NCBI RefSeq assembly: GCF_001310225.1
Contig: NZ_CP012898.1
Location: forward strand, 3,038,001 to 3,102,000
From: Pseudalgibacter alginicilyticus
Lineage (GTDB): Bacteria > Bacteroidota > Bacteroidia > Flavobacteriales > Flavobacteriaceae
Length of the DNA stretch: 64,000 nt
Reading direction: 5' to 3'
In this document: positions 55,431-64,000 of the stretch, in pieces
How positions within the stretch are numbered: the stretch's first letter is position 1
How the letters are laid out: each line of letters starts with the position of its first letter
The notes under the pieces: generated by a model
Seen by the model: only the letters and a program-made list of their open reading frames with translations
Databases searched by the model: none
What the model was told of the DNA's origin: nothing
Translations under genes and position numbers: made by a program

Positions 55431-55709
55431 ATGAGCCTAAGAATTACAAGTTGCAACAACTACTTTAAGTTAAAAGGAATTTTTAACAAAGAAAGTATGA
55501 ATGTGTTTAAATCTGAATTTGAAAATATATTTGATCATTTCAGTTCACTTACAATTAATATTGAAGATATAGAAAGCATGGATAGCTTTGGGGTAAACGC
55601 CTTGGCTGGTTTACATGAACAATCTGTTTCCAAAAACAGAAAATTATCAATAATAGGTTTGGGCTGTAAAGACTTGTACGATCACTTTAAATCTAATTCT
55701 GCTGCGTAA
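55431..55709 (+). CDS. STAS domain protein
   Basis: This 92-residue STAS-like protein has the fold core LTINIEDIESMDSFGVNALAGLHEQS, in which Ser at DSFG is at the position phosphorylated in anti-sigma factor antagonists. No kinase/anti-sigma partner is adjacent, so its network is unknown. Confidence 0.82.
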   Translation: MSLRITSCNNYFKLKGIFNKESMNVFKSEFENIFDHFSSLTINIEDIESMDSFGVNALAGLHEQSVSKNRKLSIIGLGCKDLYDHFKSNSAA

Positions 55710-55731
55710 GAGCGCATGTTGTTTGTTATAT

Positions 55732-55768
55732 AAAAATCCAATCGGATATTAATTTGATTGGATTTTTT
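55732..55768 (+). terminator. Terminator after the STAS gene
   Basis: AAAAATCCAATC and GATTGGATTTTT are perfect 12-bp arms over a 12-nt loop with a T tail. It may work for both convergent genes. Confidence 0.85.
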
Positions 55769-55792
55769 GTTGTAATAAATTAAATATTACAT

Positions 55793-56659
55793 TTAATTAT
55801 TTTCTTTTCTGGATCGAATACTTTCAACAATTACGGTAATTAAAATTAAAGAACCGCCAATAAAAGTATTTAGTGTGGGGGTTTCTCCTAAAAATATAAA
55901 AGCAATGATAATTCCGAAAATAGGTTGCGTACTACCAATAATACTTGCAGTGCTAACTGAAAAATATTTTAAGCTACTAATAAATAATGAGTGACCTATA
56001 GCGGTTGTGAGCAAGCCTAATAAAATAAGGTAGGGAAATTGGTTTGAAAGATTACTAAGATCTTTCATGAATAATACAGGAAATAAAACAATAGTTACAA
56101 TAACGGTTTGAAACAACATGAGGGATGTACCATCGTAGTTAGCAGCTGGTTTTTTAAGCATTAAATTTCTAGTGGCATAACAAAATGCTGAAAAAACACC
56201 GAATATAATGCCTTTTAAATGAGCGCTTTCAAAATCAAAACTAGGAGCAAGAATATAAATGCCCAACAATACTAAAGCGCCTAAAAAAATGTGAATACTA
56301 CTTAATTTGGAGTTTGTAAATAGGGGTTCTAAAAAAGTAGTAATAATTGGAAATGTAAACATTGATAACATACCTAATGCGACATTAGATAATTTTAAGG
56401 CATAAAAATACGTTACCCAATGTGCTGCTAAAAATAGACTACTGAGTAATATGATGAAAAAATCCTTTCTTGAATGAATTTTAAGGTTCGTTTTTTTGTA
56501 TTTAGAAAATATAAAAAGAAACAAAGCAGCTAAGGCTGCACGCCACCATATAATTATGGACGTTGGTAAATCGATAAACCGACCCAAGGTACCTGAAGTG
56601 CTAATAAATAAAGTAGCTAATGTGAGTAATAGTAAATGATTGCTGTGTTGATTTTTCAT
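55793..56659 (-). CDS. EamA/DMT family transporter
   Basis: This 288-residue inner membrane protein has about ten helices in two EamA repeats (first: IIWWRAALAALFLFIF; second: GIIFGVFSAFCYATRNLM and TAIGHSLFISSLKYFSVSTASI). It probably exports a metabolite or amino acid. It follows the M20 peptidase gene on the same strand, with a strong hairpin between. Confidence 0.88.
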   Translation of the reverse strand: MKNQHSNHLLLLTLATLFISTSGTLGRFIDLPTSIIIWWRAALAALFLFIFSKYKKTNLKIHSRKDFFIILLSSLFLAAHWVTYFYALKLSNVALGMLSMFTFPIITTFLEPLFTNSKLSSIHIFLGALVLLGIYILAPSFDFESAHLKGIIFGVFSAFCYATRNLMLKKPAANYDGTSLMLFQTVIVTIVLFPVLFMKDLSNLSNQFPYLILLGLLTTAIGHSLFISSLKYFSVSTASIIGSTQPIFGIIIAFIFLGETPTLNTFIGGSLILITVIVESIRSRKENN

Positions 56660-56730
56660 TTGAAGTAAGCCTGCAGTGTTAGCGATTGGATCGGAAATCC
56701 TTTTGCTTTTGCAAAAGATTGTAACGTAAA

Positions 56731-56763
56731 GTGTTACCCCTGATTAAAAATCAGGGGTAACAC
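56731..56763 (-). terminator. Perfect 15-bp hairpin after the M20 peptidase gene
   Basis: GTGTTACCCCTGATT, loop of 3 nt, and its exact complement. Located 8 bp after the M20 stop and followed on the minus strand by TTTACGTTAC. It is GC-richer than its surroundings. Confidence 0.7.
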
Positions 56764-56770
56764 CCAAATA

Positions 56771-58159
56771 TTATTTAGAAAGTTCCGTAAAATATTTATA
56801 AAAATAAGGAATGGTTTCGATGCCTTTTAAATAATTAAAAATCCCAAAGTGTTCGTTTGGTGAGTGAATAGCATCACTATCTAAGCCAAAGCCCATTAAA
56901 ATGGTTTTGCTGTTGAGCTCTTTCTCAAAAAGTGCTACAATGGGGATACTGCCACCGCTGCGTTGCGGAATAGGTGTTTTTTCAAACGTTTTTTGATAGG
57001 CTTTGGATGCGGCTTGGTAGCCCGTGCTATCAATGGGTGTAACATAACCTTGCCCACCGTGGTGTGGTGTTACTTTTACTTTCACGCTTTTTGGAGCAAT
57101 ACTTTCAAAATGATTTTTGAAAAGCTGTGTTATTTCTTCCCAATCTTGGTGAGGAACCAAACGCATTGAGATTTTTGCATAGGCTTTGCTGGCTATAACG
57201 GTTTTTGCGCCTTCACCTGTGTAGCCACCCCAAATACCATTCACATCTAATGTAGGTCTGATAGAATTACGTTCGTTGGTGGTGTATCCTTTTTCGCCGT
57301 AAACAGAATCTATATTTAATGCTTTTTGGTAGTTTTCTAATGAAAAAGGTGCTTTGGCCATTTCTGAACGTTCTGTTTTTGAAAGTTCTTCAACGGCATC
57401 ATAAAATCCAGGAATGGTAATATGATTATTTTCATCGTGTAAGGATGCAATCATTTTAGTTAAAATATTGATAGGATTGGCAACAGCACCGCCATAGAGA
57501 CCAGAATGTAAATCGCGATTTGGTCCCGTTATTTCCACTTCTACATAGCTTAATCCACGTAAACCTGTAGTAATTGAAGGAATGTCATTGGCTATCATTC
57601 CTGTGTCGGATATTAAAATAACATCGTTTTTTAGCTTCTTACGATTGTTTTTTACAAATTCATTCAAGTTTTTGCTGCCAACTTCTTCTTCGCCCTCAAT
57701 CATAAACTTAACATTGCAAGGAAGTTGGTTGGTTGAAGTCATAAATTCCAAAGCTTTCACGTGCATATACATTTGCCCTTTGTCATCGCAAGCTCCACGA
57801 GCAAAAATAGCACCCTCAGGATGGGAGTCTGTTTTTTTAATTACGGGCTCAAAAGGAGGTGAAGTCCATAATTCTATGGGGTCTGCTGGTTGTACATCGT
57901 AGTGCCCATAAACCAAAATGGTAGGTAGGTTTTTGTTAATTGTTTTTTCGCCAAATACAATAGGAAAACCGTTGGTTTCACAAATTTCAACGGTTTCACA
58001 ACCTGCTTTTTCTAAGCTTATTTTAATAGATTCAGCAGTTTTTAATACATCAGATATATAAGCGGAATCGGCACTTATAGATGGGATTTTTAGTAGTTCT
58101 ATTAATTCGTTTATGAAACGATTTTTATGTTCTTTTATATAAGATTGAATGTTTTGCAT
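56771..58159 (-). CDS. M20/M28 family dipeptidase
   Basis: This 462-residue zinc peptidase has VYGHYDVQPADP, FARGACDDKGQMYMHVKALE (bridging Asp), EGEEEVGSKNL (catalytic and metal Glu) and RDLHSGLYGGAVANP in the dimerisation/lid region, typical of the PepV/CNDP-like dipeptidase group. It has no signal peptide, so it probably acts in the cytoplasm on dipeptides. Confidence 0.92.
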   Translation of the reverse strand: MQNIQSYIKEHKNRFINELIELLKIPSISADSAYISDVLKTAESIKISLEKAGCETVEICETNGFPIVFGEKTINKNLPTILVYGHYDVQPADPIELWTSPPFEPVIKKTDSHPEGAIFARGACDDKGQMYMHVKALEFMTSTNQLPCNVKFMIEGEEEVGSKNLNEFVKNNRKKLKNDVILISDTGMIANDIPSITTGLRGLSYVEVEITGPNRDLHSGLYGGAVANPINILTKMIASLHDENNHITIPGFYDAVEELSKTERSEMAKAPFSLENYQKALNIDSVYGEKGYTTNERNSIRPTLDVNGIWGGYTGEGAKTVIASKAYAKISMRLVPHQDWEEITQLFKNHFESIAPKSVKVKVTPHHGGQGYVTPIDSTGYQAASKAYQKTFEKTPIPQRSGGSIPIVALFEKELNSKTILMGFGLDSDAIHSPNEHFGIFNYLKGIETIPYFYKYFTELSK

Positions 58160-58220
58160 GTGAAAAATATGAAGTTAGTTTCAAAAGTATAAAAAAAGAA
58201 TGTTTTTAGTGCTTAAGAAG

Positions 58221-58250
58221 TTTGCAATTTAAAAATCTTGTTTATATTTG
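58221..58250 (+). promoter_or_regulatory. Promoter of tRNA-Leu
   Basis: TTTG at 58221-58224 and TATATTTG at 58243-58250, spaced 18 bp, just 10 bp before the tRNA. Confidence 0.8.
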
Positions 58251-58260
58251 CAGTCCTTTA

Positions 58261-58342
58261 GCGGGCGTGGTGGAATTGGTAGACACGCTAGACTTAGGAT
58301 CTAGTGCCGCGAGGTGTGGGAGTTCGAGTCTCCCCGCCCGCA
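58261..58342 (+). tRNA. tRNA-Leu (TAG)
   Basis: The acceptor stem GCGGGCG pairs with CGCCCGC and the discriminator is A. The anticodon stem CTAGA/TCTAG holds loop CTTAGGA (anticodon TAG), a long variable arm follows (GTGCCGCGAGGTGT), and the T arm contains AGTTCGAGTCT. CCA is not encoded. Confidence 0.97.
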
Positions 58343-58365
58343 CTTTTTAAAAAGTTAATTTATAT

Positions 58366-58397
58366 AAAAAAGCTTCTCAGTATTGAGAGGCTTTTTT
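58366..58397 (+). terminator. Terminator after tRNA-Leu
   Basis: AAAAAAGCTTCTC pairs with GAGAGGCTTTTTT (one G-U) over loop AGTATT. The rest of the gap to 58815 contains only a weak 69-codon minus-strand frame with a TTG start (58535-58744), which I do not call. Confidence 0.8.
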
Positions 58398-58815
58398 GTT
58401 TAGGAATAACAATAGGTGCTATATTTTGTTTTTATTAATATTTTGTATTTGATTTAGTTTGAGTTTATTTAATATGTTAGTATAAAACGAACATGTATCA
58501 GTATCTAAACAAAAAAGTAATTCATTAGGGTCATTTAATACCAATGAAAAATAACCTTATTTAACGAAGAACTTTTTTTAAGATTGTCCATTTTTTTAGA
58601 ATAATCGTATAAGCATATAAAAGGAAACATATTTGATTTATAATCGTTATAATCATAAGTGATAGTTTGGCCATTGAAAAAATCACACAAGGGTATAAGT
58701 ATAACCATTGTTATGGTGAATAATGTGTTTTTAGTTTGAAACAAAAAATATTACTATGAATTAAATTAATGATTTTTTAACATCAATAGAAAGAAAGTCT
58801 TTAAATAAAATTTAG

Positions 58816-58823
58816 TAGCTTTG
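58816..58823 (+). promoter_or_regulatory. -7 box before the metal-associated cluster
   Basis: TAGCTTTG fits TAnnTTTG and lies 7 bp before the ATG at 58831, implying a very short or absent leader. No clear -33 TTG. Confidence 0.4.
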
Positions 58824-58830
58824 TAGATTA

Positions 58831-59139
58831 ATGGAAACGAGTCGTATAAAAAATAGCATAACCTACCTGTTACTTATCCTTTTTCTATCAATGAAAACGG
58901 TAGGACTGCATGCGTTGTCTCATGACCACGATCAAGATCATGCTTTGCACTGTGTTGTCTGTGATTATGCAACAGCACAAAATTTAACACCAATATTAGC
59001 TCCAGACTTACAAGGTTTCATAATAGAAAATACTGAGTTTGTTCTTAAAACTGAAATAACTAATAATTACAGTTTTGCTGTTTCAAGTACTATTGCTACG
59101 AATCAATTATTTTGTAGACCCCCACCTTTTTTATTCTAA
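58831..59139 (+). CDS. Small His/Cys-rich exported protein
   Basis: This 102-residue protein has a membrane/signal segment (YLLLILFLSMKTVGLHAL), then HDHDQDHALHCVVCDYA, a possible metal ligand set, and a FCRPPPFLF tail. Similar small proteins precede TonB-dependent receptors of probable metal function in flavobacteria; proteobacterial DUF2946 proteins play an analogous place. The function is not shown. Confidence 0.65.
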   Translation: METSRIKNSITYLLLILFLSMKTVGLHALSHDHDQDHALHCVVCDYATAQNLTPILAPDLQGFIIENTEFVLKTEITNNYSFAVSSTIATNQLFCRPPPFLF

Positions 59140-59365
59140 ATCCTCCTATACATTTATTATTTAAGCCATAGCCCGTTTTGTTTAGGCTAAAGGTTTTATG
59201 TCTTGTCTTTAATTCACATAAATATCCTTGTATTCTATACCTCTATTTTTTAGGTGTATTGGGTGTTGAGATATTTGTACTCCGTTTAAATTAGATAAAC
59301 ACTTGTGTAGGTTTTGTCAATATTCTTGTTCAAGAACATTTATACAAATTTTATAGTATTTAAAT

Positions 59366-61741
59366 ATGTTTCAAAAAATATTAAGCATATGGCTATGTTT
59401 TAGCTTTAGCACTGTTGCCTTTTCACAAGATACTTTTCAAATCAAAGGTATTGTTCTGAACACGGATACTTTACATCCAGTGGAAGGAGCCCATGTTGTT
59501 GGAAAAAATTTATTTTCAGTTACAACTTCAACAGGTGATTTTACTATAAATAATGTGAGAGAAGGCGTTTATACTTTTTCAATTTACCATATAGGGTATT
59601 CGCCTAAAAAATTTACGGTCAATGTTGGTACAGAGATGGAGTCTGTTACAGTATACTTAAATGAATCTGCCACCAATTTAGAAGAAATAGAGGTTAATGG
59701 TAAAAGTAAAAAAAGAGAGGCGATGGAATCTCCTATAGTGACTCATATAGTTTCAAAGGCATTTCTAAATAAAAATAGAGAAAATAGTTTAATGCAAACT
59801 TTAAGTAAGATTCCTGGGGTAAGTACTATTAATATTGGGTCTGGGCAGTCTAAGCCAGTTATAAGAGGTTTAGGGTTTAATAGAGTAGCAGTCGTTCAAA
59901 ATGGTGTAAAACATGAAGCCCAACAATGGGGGAATGACCATGGCTTAGAAATTGATCAATATGGAATTGAAAATATACAAATTGTAAAAGGTCCTGCGTC
60001 ATTAATATATGGATCTGATGCCATTGCGGGAGTTGTGGACATTCAGCCGAATAAAATGCCTATGCAACATTCATTGAAAGGCGAGATAAATGTATTGGGA
60101 GAAAGTAATAATGATTTATTTGGGATTTCTGCAGGTGTTATTACTAGAAAGGATAAATGGTTTTATGGAGGTAGGGTAACGTATAGAGATTATGGGGATT
60201 ATAAAGTGCCCACAGATAAAATAAATTATGAAAATTACATTTTTGATTTACATGATAATAATTTAAGAAATACAGCCGGTAAAGAGGCTAATGCAAGTGC
60301 TAGTATTGGTTATGTTTCTGACTTTATGAAATCTGAAACGACGTTTAGCAATGTGAATGCAAAAAATGGTTTTTTTGCTAATGCTCATGGCTTGGAGGTT
60401 AGGGCATCAAATATTGATTATGATAGTTCGAGTAGAGATATTGATTTGCCTTACCATAAAGTAAATCATTTTAAAATTACAAATAACACGACTTTGTATG
60501 GTGAAAAACACACTTTTCATATTGATTTAGGGTATCAAAATAATTTAAGAGAAGAGCGTTCAGAGCCTTCGGCACATGGCTACATGCCAGCTCCATCAGA
60601 TAGTAACGAACGCCTTTTTAGTAAAAATAGCTACGCCTTAAATGTGAGAGATGCTTTTAAGCCTAATGATAAGCATGATGTTGTTATGGGGGTGAATATA
60701 GAGTATCAGGATAACAATATTGGTGGCTGGGGATTTTTAATTCCAGAATATAACAGGTTTGTTGTAGGAGCATTTGCTTTTGATCAATTTGAGATTCATC
60801 CCGATTTGCATTTTCTGGCAGGAATACGTTATGATTATGGTTTTATAGACACTAAAGCTTATTTTGACTGGTTCCCTTCTACTATAAATAATAGTGATGG
60901 CTCTACGTCTCATGTGTATTTGCAACGATCTAAAAATAAATCTTCCAATTTTGGAAATATTAGTGCGTCAACTGGGCTGAGTTATATCAAAAAGAATACT
61001 ACTTACAAAATGAATATAGGTAAAAGCTTCAGGATGCCTTTATCTAATGAGTTAGCTTCAGATGGTGTAAACTATCACATGTATCGTTATGAAAAAGGAA
61101 ATCTTGATTTAGACCCTGAAGAATCGTATCAATTAGATGTTGATATAGATCATACCACCAAATTATTTAGTGTTGGTATCAGTCCTTTTGTTAATTTTTT
61201 CGAGAACTATATTTATTTGAATCCAACTTCAAATTATTACGAGACTTTGCAGATATATGAATATACACAGACTAAAGTTTTTAGGTTTGGTGGTGAACTT
61301 AGAGTAGGTGCTAAGGTGTTTAATAACTTGCAATTAGATGCTTCAGCAGAGTATGTGTATTCCAGACAAACAAGTGGAGCAAAAGAAGGTTTTACATTGC
61401 CTTTTTCACCACCATTATCCGGATTGTTTTCTGCAAACTACCAATTCAAAGATTTTTTCTTTTTAAATAAACCACAATTAATAGCTGATTTTAAAATAGC
61501 AAACTCTCAAGATGAAATTGTGCCGCCTGAAGAAAAAACGGATGGCTATCAGTTATTAAATATGTCTTTTTTAGCAGAGATGGATTTCTTCAGAAATAAT
61601 CAGTCTATTGAAATGCGTATCAAGCTTAACAATGTATTTAATACTAAATATTATGATCATACCAGCTATTATAGATTAATAGATGTGCCAGAGCCTGGCA
61701 GAAATATATCAATATCATTAACAATACCATTTAATAAATAA
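59366..61741 (+). CDS. TonB-dependent outer membrane receptor
   Basis: This 791-residue protein has a signal peptide (ending VAFSQD), a CarboxypepD_reg-like domain (IKGIVLNTDTLHPVEGAHVVG), a plug (ENSLMQTLSKIPGVSTIN; VIRGLGFNRVAVVQNGVKHE; IQIVKGPASLIYGSDAIAGVV) and a barrel ending FNTKYYDHTSYYRLIDVPEPGRN and NISISLTIPF. It is not SusC-like. The His-rich genes on both sides and MerC suggest a metal or metal complex as ligand; this is inference. Confidence 0.92.
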   Translation: MFQKILSIWLCFSFSTVAFSQDTFQIKGIVLNTDTLHPVEGAHVVGKNLFSVTTSTGDFTINNVREGVYTFSIYHIGYSPKKFTVNVGTEMESVTVYLNESATNLEEIEVNGKSKKREAMESPIVTHIVSKAFLNKNRENSLMQTLSKIPGVSTINIGSGQSKPVIRGLGFNRVAVVQNGVKHEAQQWGNDHGLEIDQYGIENIQIVKGPASLIYGSDAIAGVVDIQPNKMPMQHSLKGEINVLGESNNDLFGISAGVITRKDKWFYGGRVTYRDYGDYKVPTDKINYENYIFDLHDNNLRNTAGKEANASASIGYVSDFMKSETTFSNVNAKNGFFANAHGLEVRASNIDYDSSSRDIDLPYHKVNHFKITNNTTLYGEKHTFHIDLGYQNNLREERSEPSAHGYMPAPSDSNERLFSKNSYALNVRDAFKPNDKHDVVMGVNIEYQDNNIGGWGFLIPEYNRFVVGAFAFDQFEIHPDLHFLAGIRYDYGFIDTKAYFDWFPSTINNSDGSTSHVYLQRSKNKSSNFGNISASTGLSYIKKNTTYKMNIGKSFRMPLSNELASDGVNYHMYRYEKGNLDLDPEESYQLDVDIDHTTKLFSVGISPFVNFFENYIYLNPTSNYYETLQIYEYTQTKVFRFGGELRVGAKVFNNLQLDASAEYVYSRQTSGAKEGFTLPFSPPLSGLFSANYQFKDFFFLNKPQLIADFKIANSQDEIVPPEEKTDGYQLLNMSFLAEMDFFRNNQSIEMRIKLNNVFNTKYYDHTSYYRLIDVPEPGRNISISLTIPFNK

Positions 61742-61791
61742 CAATAATTAAAATTAGAAACATGAAAACAAACCCTATCAAAACAAACATT

Positions 61792-62574
61792 ATGAAAACA
61801 AATTTTAAATTTTTAGCTATCATTGCTTTCCTTGGAACCTTTTTATATTCTTGTAGTAGTGATGACGACAGTTCAGCATTAAATGCGCCTGTAATCTCTA
61901 ATTTTGAATATGGAGAAGGCAGTGAGCATTCAACAGATCCTGTGGCTTATATAGGATCAGATATTCATTTAGAAGCAGAAATTAGTGCAGAGGCTACCGT
62001 AAGTAGCATAACCCTTATAATTCACGACCATGATTTAGAAGTTGGAGAAGGTGAAGAAAAATGGAGTTTTGAACAAGTATTTACCAAAGAAAGTTATTTG
62101 GTTATTAACCCTACTTTTCATGAGCATGTAGATGTTCCATCAACAGCGCCAGAAGGTGAGTATCATATAGAACTTATAGTAACTGATGCGTTGGGTAACA
62201 TTACCGAAGTTGAAGGTCATATTGAAATTTTACATCCAATTACAATTAGTGATTTTTCTATTGATAGTACGGTAGCTAGAGGGGATGATTTTCATGTAGA
62301 GTTTATGATAGATGCAGTAAATGGTATTCATAGCATTTTTGTTGATATGCATGCGGATGGACTTTCAGTTGGTGAAGGCGAAGAAGAATTTGATTATGAA
62401 TATGAATATTTGGGTGATTACCACGAACAAACTTCTGTAGAATTTCATGAACATATAGATGTTGCCCCTACTGCACCTGCTGGAGAGTATCATATCATTT
62501 TTACAGTTGAAGATGAAGATGGTAATACCAAAGAATATGAAACACATATAGATGTTACAGCGCCTGTTGTTTAA
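61792..62574 (+). CDS. DUF4625 lipoprotein with two His-rich repeats
   Basis: This protein of 260 residues starts from ATG 61792; an in-frame ATG at 61762 would add ten residues. Lipobox FLYSCSSDDD. Two tandem DUF4625-type Ig-like repeats each contain IIHDHDLEVGEGEEKW or DMHADGLSVGEGEEEF, and HEHVDVPSTAPEGEYH or HEHIDVAPTAPAGEYH. The repeated His/Asp/Glu clusters look like metal ligands. It follows the TonB receptor and is probably a surface or periplasmic metal-binding partner. Confidence 0.8.
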   Translation: MKTNFKFLAIIAFLGTFLYSCSSDDDSSALNAPVISNFEYGEGSEHSTDPVAYIGSDIHLEAEISAEATVSSITLIIHDHDLEVGEGEEKWSFEQVFTKESYLVINPTFHEHVDVPSTAPEGEYHIELIVTDALGNITEVEGHIEILHPITISDFSIDSTVARGDDFHVEFMIDAVNGIHSIFVDMHADGLSVGEGEEEFDYEYEYLGDYHEQTSVEFHEHIDVAPTAPAGEYHIIFTVEDEDGNTKEYETHIDVTAPVV

Positions 62575-62634
62575 TTAAAATAATAATACACCGCATAATA
62601 CCTTAGTGTGTTGTGCGGTTATAAATTTTATAAA

Positions 62635-63114
62635 ATGAAATCTACTTTAAAAAAGATATGTTTTTTTCTTCCTCTACTTATAATAGCTTCATGTTCGAGT
62701 GATGATGGGGCAGATAAAGATGAAGAAAAACCAACTATTACTATTAATTACAATGAAGGTTTTCCACAAGCTTGTGCAGAACTTGTTAGAGGTGAAACCT
62801 ATAATTTCAAGGCTATGGTGACTGATAATCAAGCATTGGCTTCATATAGTTTAGATATTCATCATAATTTTAACCAACATACTCATGATGATCAAGTTGG
62901 TGAATGTGTTTTAGATGAAATAAAGACAGCTGTCAATCCTTTAGTTTTTATAAAAAATTATTCCATTGAAAACGGACCAAAAAGCTATGAAATAAGTATA
63001 AGTGTTACTATTCCTGACGATATTGATACTGGAGATTATCACTGCGCTTATTCTATAACAGATGAAACTGGTTGGCAAACTAGAACTTCCATAGATATAA
63101 AAATTGTTGAATAA
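62635..63114 (+). CDS. DUF4625 lipoprotein
   Basis: This protein of 159 residues starts from ATG 62635 (an upstream GTG frame is less likely). Lipobox IIASCSSDDG. One DUF4625-type domain with SLDIHHNFNQHTHDDQVGEC, another His cluster, and DDIDTGDYHCAYSITDETG. Single-repeat paralogue of the gene before it. Confidence 0.8.
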   Translation: MKSTLKKICFFLPLLIIASCSSDDGADKDEEKPTITINYNEGFPQACAELVRGETYNFKAMVTDNQALASYSLDIHHNFNQHTHDDQVGECVLDEIKTAVNPLVFIKNYSIENGPKSYEISISVTIPDDIDTGDYHCAYSITDETGWQTRTSIDIKIVE

Positions 63115-63159
63115 TTTAAAGAATAACATAATTTCTATCATTAGAAACTAATAATTGAA

Positions 63160-63564
63160 ATGATATTTATAAATAGAAAAGCAGATAGTATCGGGGTTAT
63201 ATCTAGTGCTCTATGTTTAATACATTGTGTAGCTACACCGTTTATTTTTATAGCACAAACCGGTTTATTAACCTGTTGTAGTGCTACACCTAGTTGGTGG
63301 GGACTAATAGATTATTTTTTCTTAGGAATTTCTTTTCTTGCTGTTTATCATACAACAAATACAACGGTAAGTAAATGGGTAAAACCGGCTTTATGGTTAA
63401 GTTGGGGCTTGTTGTTTTTAGTAATTATTAACGAAAAAACAACTTGGTTTTCTTTTGGAGAAAACATAATTTATATACCAACAATTTCATTGATAGTTTT
63501 GCATTTATACAATAGAAAATATTGTAAATGTGATATAGATAAGTGTTGCGTGCATAAGGGATAA
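63160..63564 (+). CDS. MerC domain-containing membrane protein
   Basis: This 134-residue protein has four membrane helices. It carries the MerC-type Cys pairs LCLIHCVATP and LLTCCSATP and a Cys-rich tail (YCKCDIDKCCVHKG). In mercury operons MerC transports metal; in flavobacteria it accompanies metal-receptor clusters, as here. Substrate unproven. Confidence 0.85.
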   Translation: MIFINRKADSIGVISSALCLIHCVATPFIFIAQTGLLTCCSATPSWWGLIDYFFLGISFLAVYHTTNTTVSKWVKPALWLSWGLLFLVIINEKTTWFSFGENIIYIPTISLIVLHLYNRKYCKCDIDKCCVHKG

Positions 63565-63825
63565 GGAATGGTTGGTTATTGTATTTTGCTAAATAAAATT
63601 TGTTAACAAAACAAAATCTTAATCAAAGGCTTGGGAATTTGGAATACACTATTTGGGTAATCTTTATGATAACACAACTTTTAAATTGAGTTTATTTTAT
63701 GATGCCTTGGTTGCCTTAGCGACTTAAAAAAATTGTAAGGATAAAAATACATGTAAGATTAACAGCTTGGCGTTCTAAATATTATATTAGCTGCGAAGAT
63801 TGTTACTTATAAAAATCTAATATAA

Positions 63826-64000
63826 ATGGATAGAAGAAAATTTTTTAAAAACGGATCGATTCTCGCATTAGGAACAAGCATGCTAAATCCTTTTGGGATT
63901 GATGCAAGTAATGTTCAACTCTTAAACAAGAACAAAAAAGCAAAGAATATTATCATTATTGTTAGTGATGGGATGAGTATTGGTACTTTAAACATGACAG
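63826..64000 (+). CDS. Alkaline phosphatase-like protein (partial)
   Basis: The gene starts at ATG 63826 and is cut by the window end after 58 codons. A twin-arginine-like leader (DRRKFFKNGSILALG) is followed by NIIIIVSDGMSIGTLNM, where the Asp is the first metal ligand of alkaline phosphatases. Probably periplasmic phosphate release. Confidence 0.75.
   Translation, partial: MDRRKFFKNGSILALGTSMLNPFGIDASNVQLLNKNKKAKNIIIIVSDGMSIGTLNMT

Noticed and set aside
58535-58744. 69-codon minus-strand frame with signal-like N-terminus
   Set aside because: TTG start, no promoter or terminator in the right orientation, no recognisable family; possibly a decayed gene.
1-64000. CRISPR arrays, integrases, prophage or plasmid origin genes
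   Set aside because: No regularly spaced direct repeats, recombinases or replication genes were seen; the only mobile element is the IS3 copy.

Overview
The window is AT-rich and looks like a member of the Flavobacteriaceae, possibly marine or plant/algal-associated. The evidence is a SusC/SusD pair, a type IX secretion (T9SS) sorting domain, Bacteroidota-type promoters (TTG, about 19 nt, TAnnTTTG), many short lipoprotein signals, and flavobacterial families such as DUF4625 and TPR-histidine kinases. No genus can be assigned from sequence alone.

Layout. (1) 1-3000, minus: a MacB-like ATPase (cut by the edge), an HlyD/MacA adaptor and a TolC-like channel form a tripartite efflux operon. (2) 3350-5545: thioredoxin, ClpP, a DUF58 protein and tRNA-Asp. 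(3) 5900-35200: a pectin utilisation locus. It has uronate catabolism (uxaC-uxaB-uxaA), a LacI regulator, a PL10 pectate lyase, a GH28-GH105-CE12 operon, a T9SS-sorted protein of unknown function, a DUF4838 protein and a large GH28-like protein. It also has a SusC-SusD-surface lipoprotein-PL1-esterase operon whose distal gene is broken by an IS3 element, and a second CE12 esterase. (4) 35300-40750: a CBM9-like protein, a sugar nucleotidyltransferase, an APH-type kinase, a Gfo/Idh/MocA oxidoreductase and a second LacI regulator. (5) 41100-44340: a 43-residue lipoprotein, a TPR histidine kinase, a LuxR-type response regulator and a candidate small RNA. (6) 44349-58160: mostly housekeeping and miscellaneous genes (DUF456, GT2, flippase-like, RuvC, HemW, cyclase, PhnA, aldehyde dehydrogenase, STAS, EamA, M20 peptidase). 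(7) 58261: tRNA-Leu. (8) 58831-63564: a probable metal-handling cluster (His/Cys small protein, TonB-dependent receptor, two DUF4625 lipoproteins, MerC). (9) 63826-end: the start of an alkaline phosphatase.

The strongest non-obvious signal is regulatory. A 14-bp palindrome, TGTAATCGATTACA, or a 12-13/14 match, occurs six times in the pectin locus. Each copy directly abuts the TAnnTTTG box of a promoter, in front of uxaC, the PL10 lyase, the GH28-GH105-CE12 operon, the T9SS protein, susC and the second CE12 gene. This predicts one LacI-type repressor (probably the one at 10714-11733) that sits on the transcription start and coordinates surface capture, depolymerisation, deacetylation and galacturonate catabolism. 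The window has no KDG kinase, KDPG aldolase or inner-membrane uronate transporter, so the pathway must be completed elsewhere.
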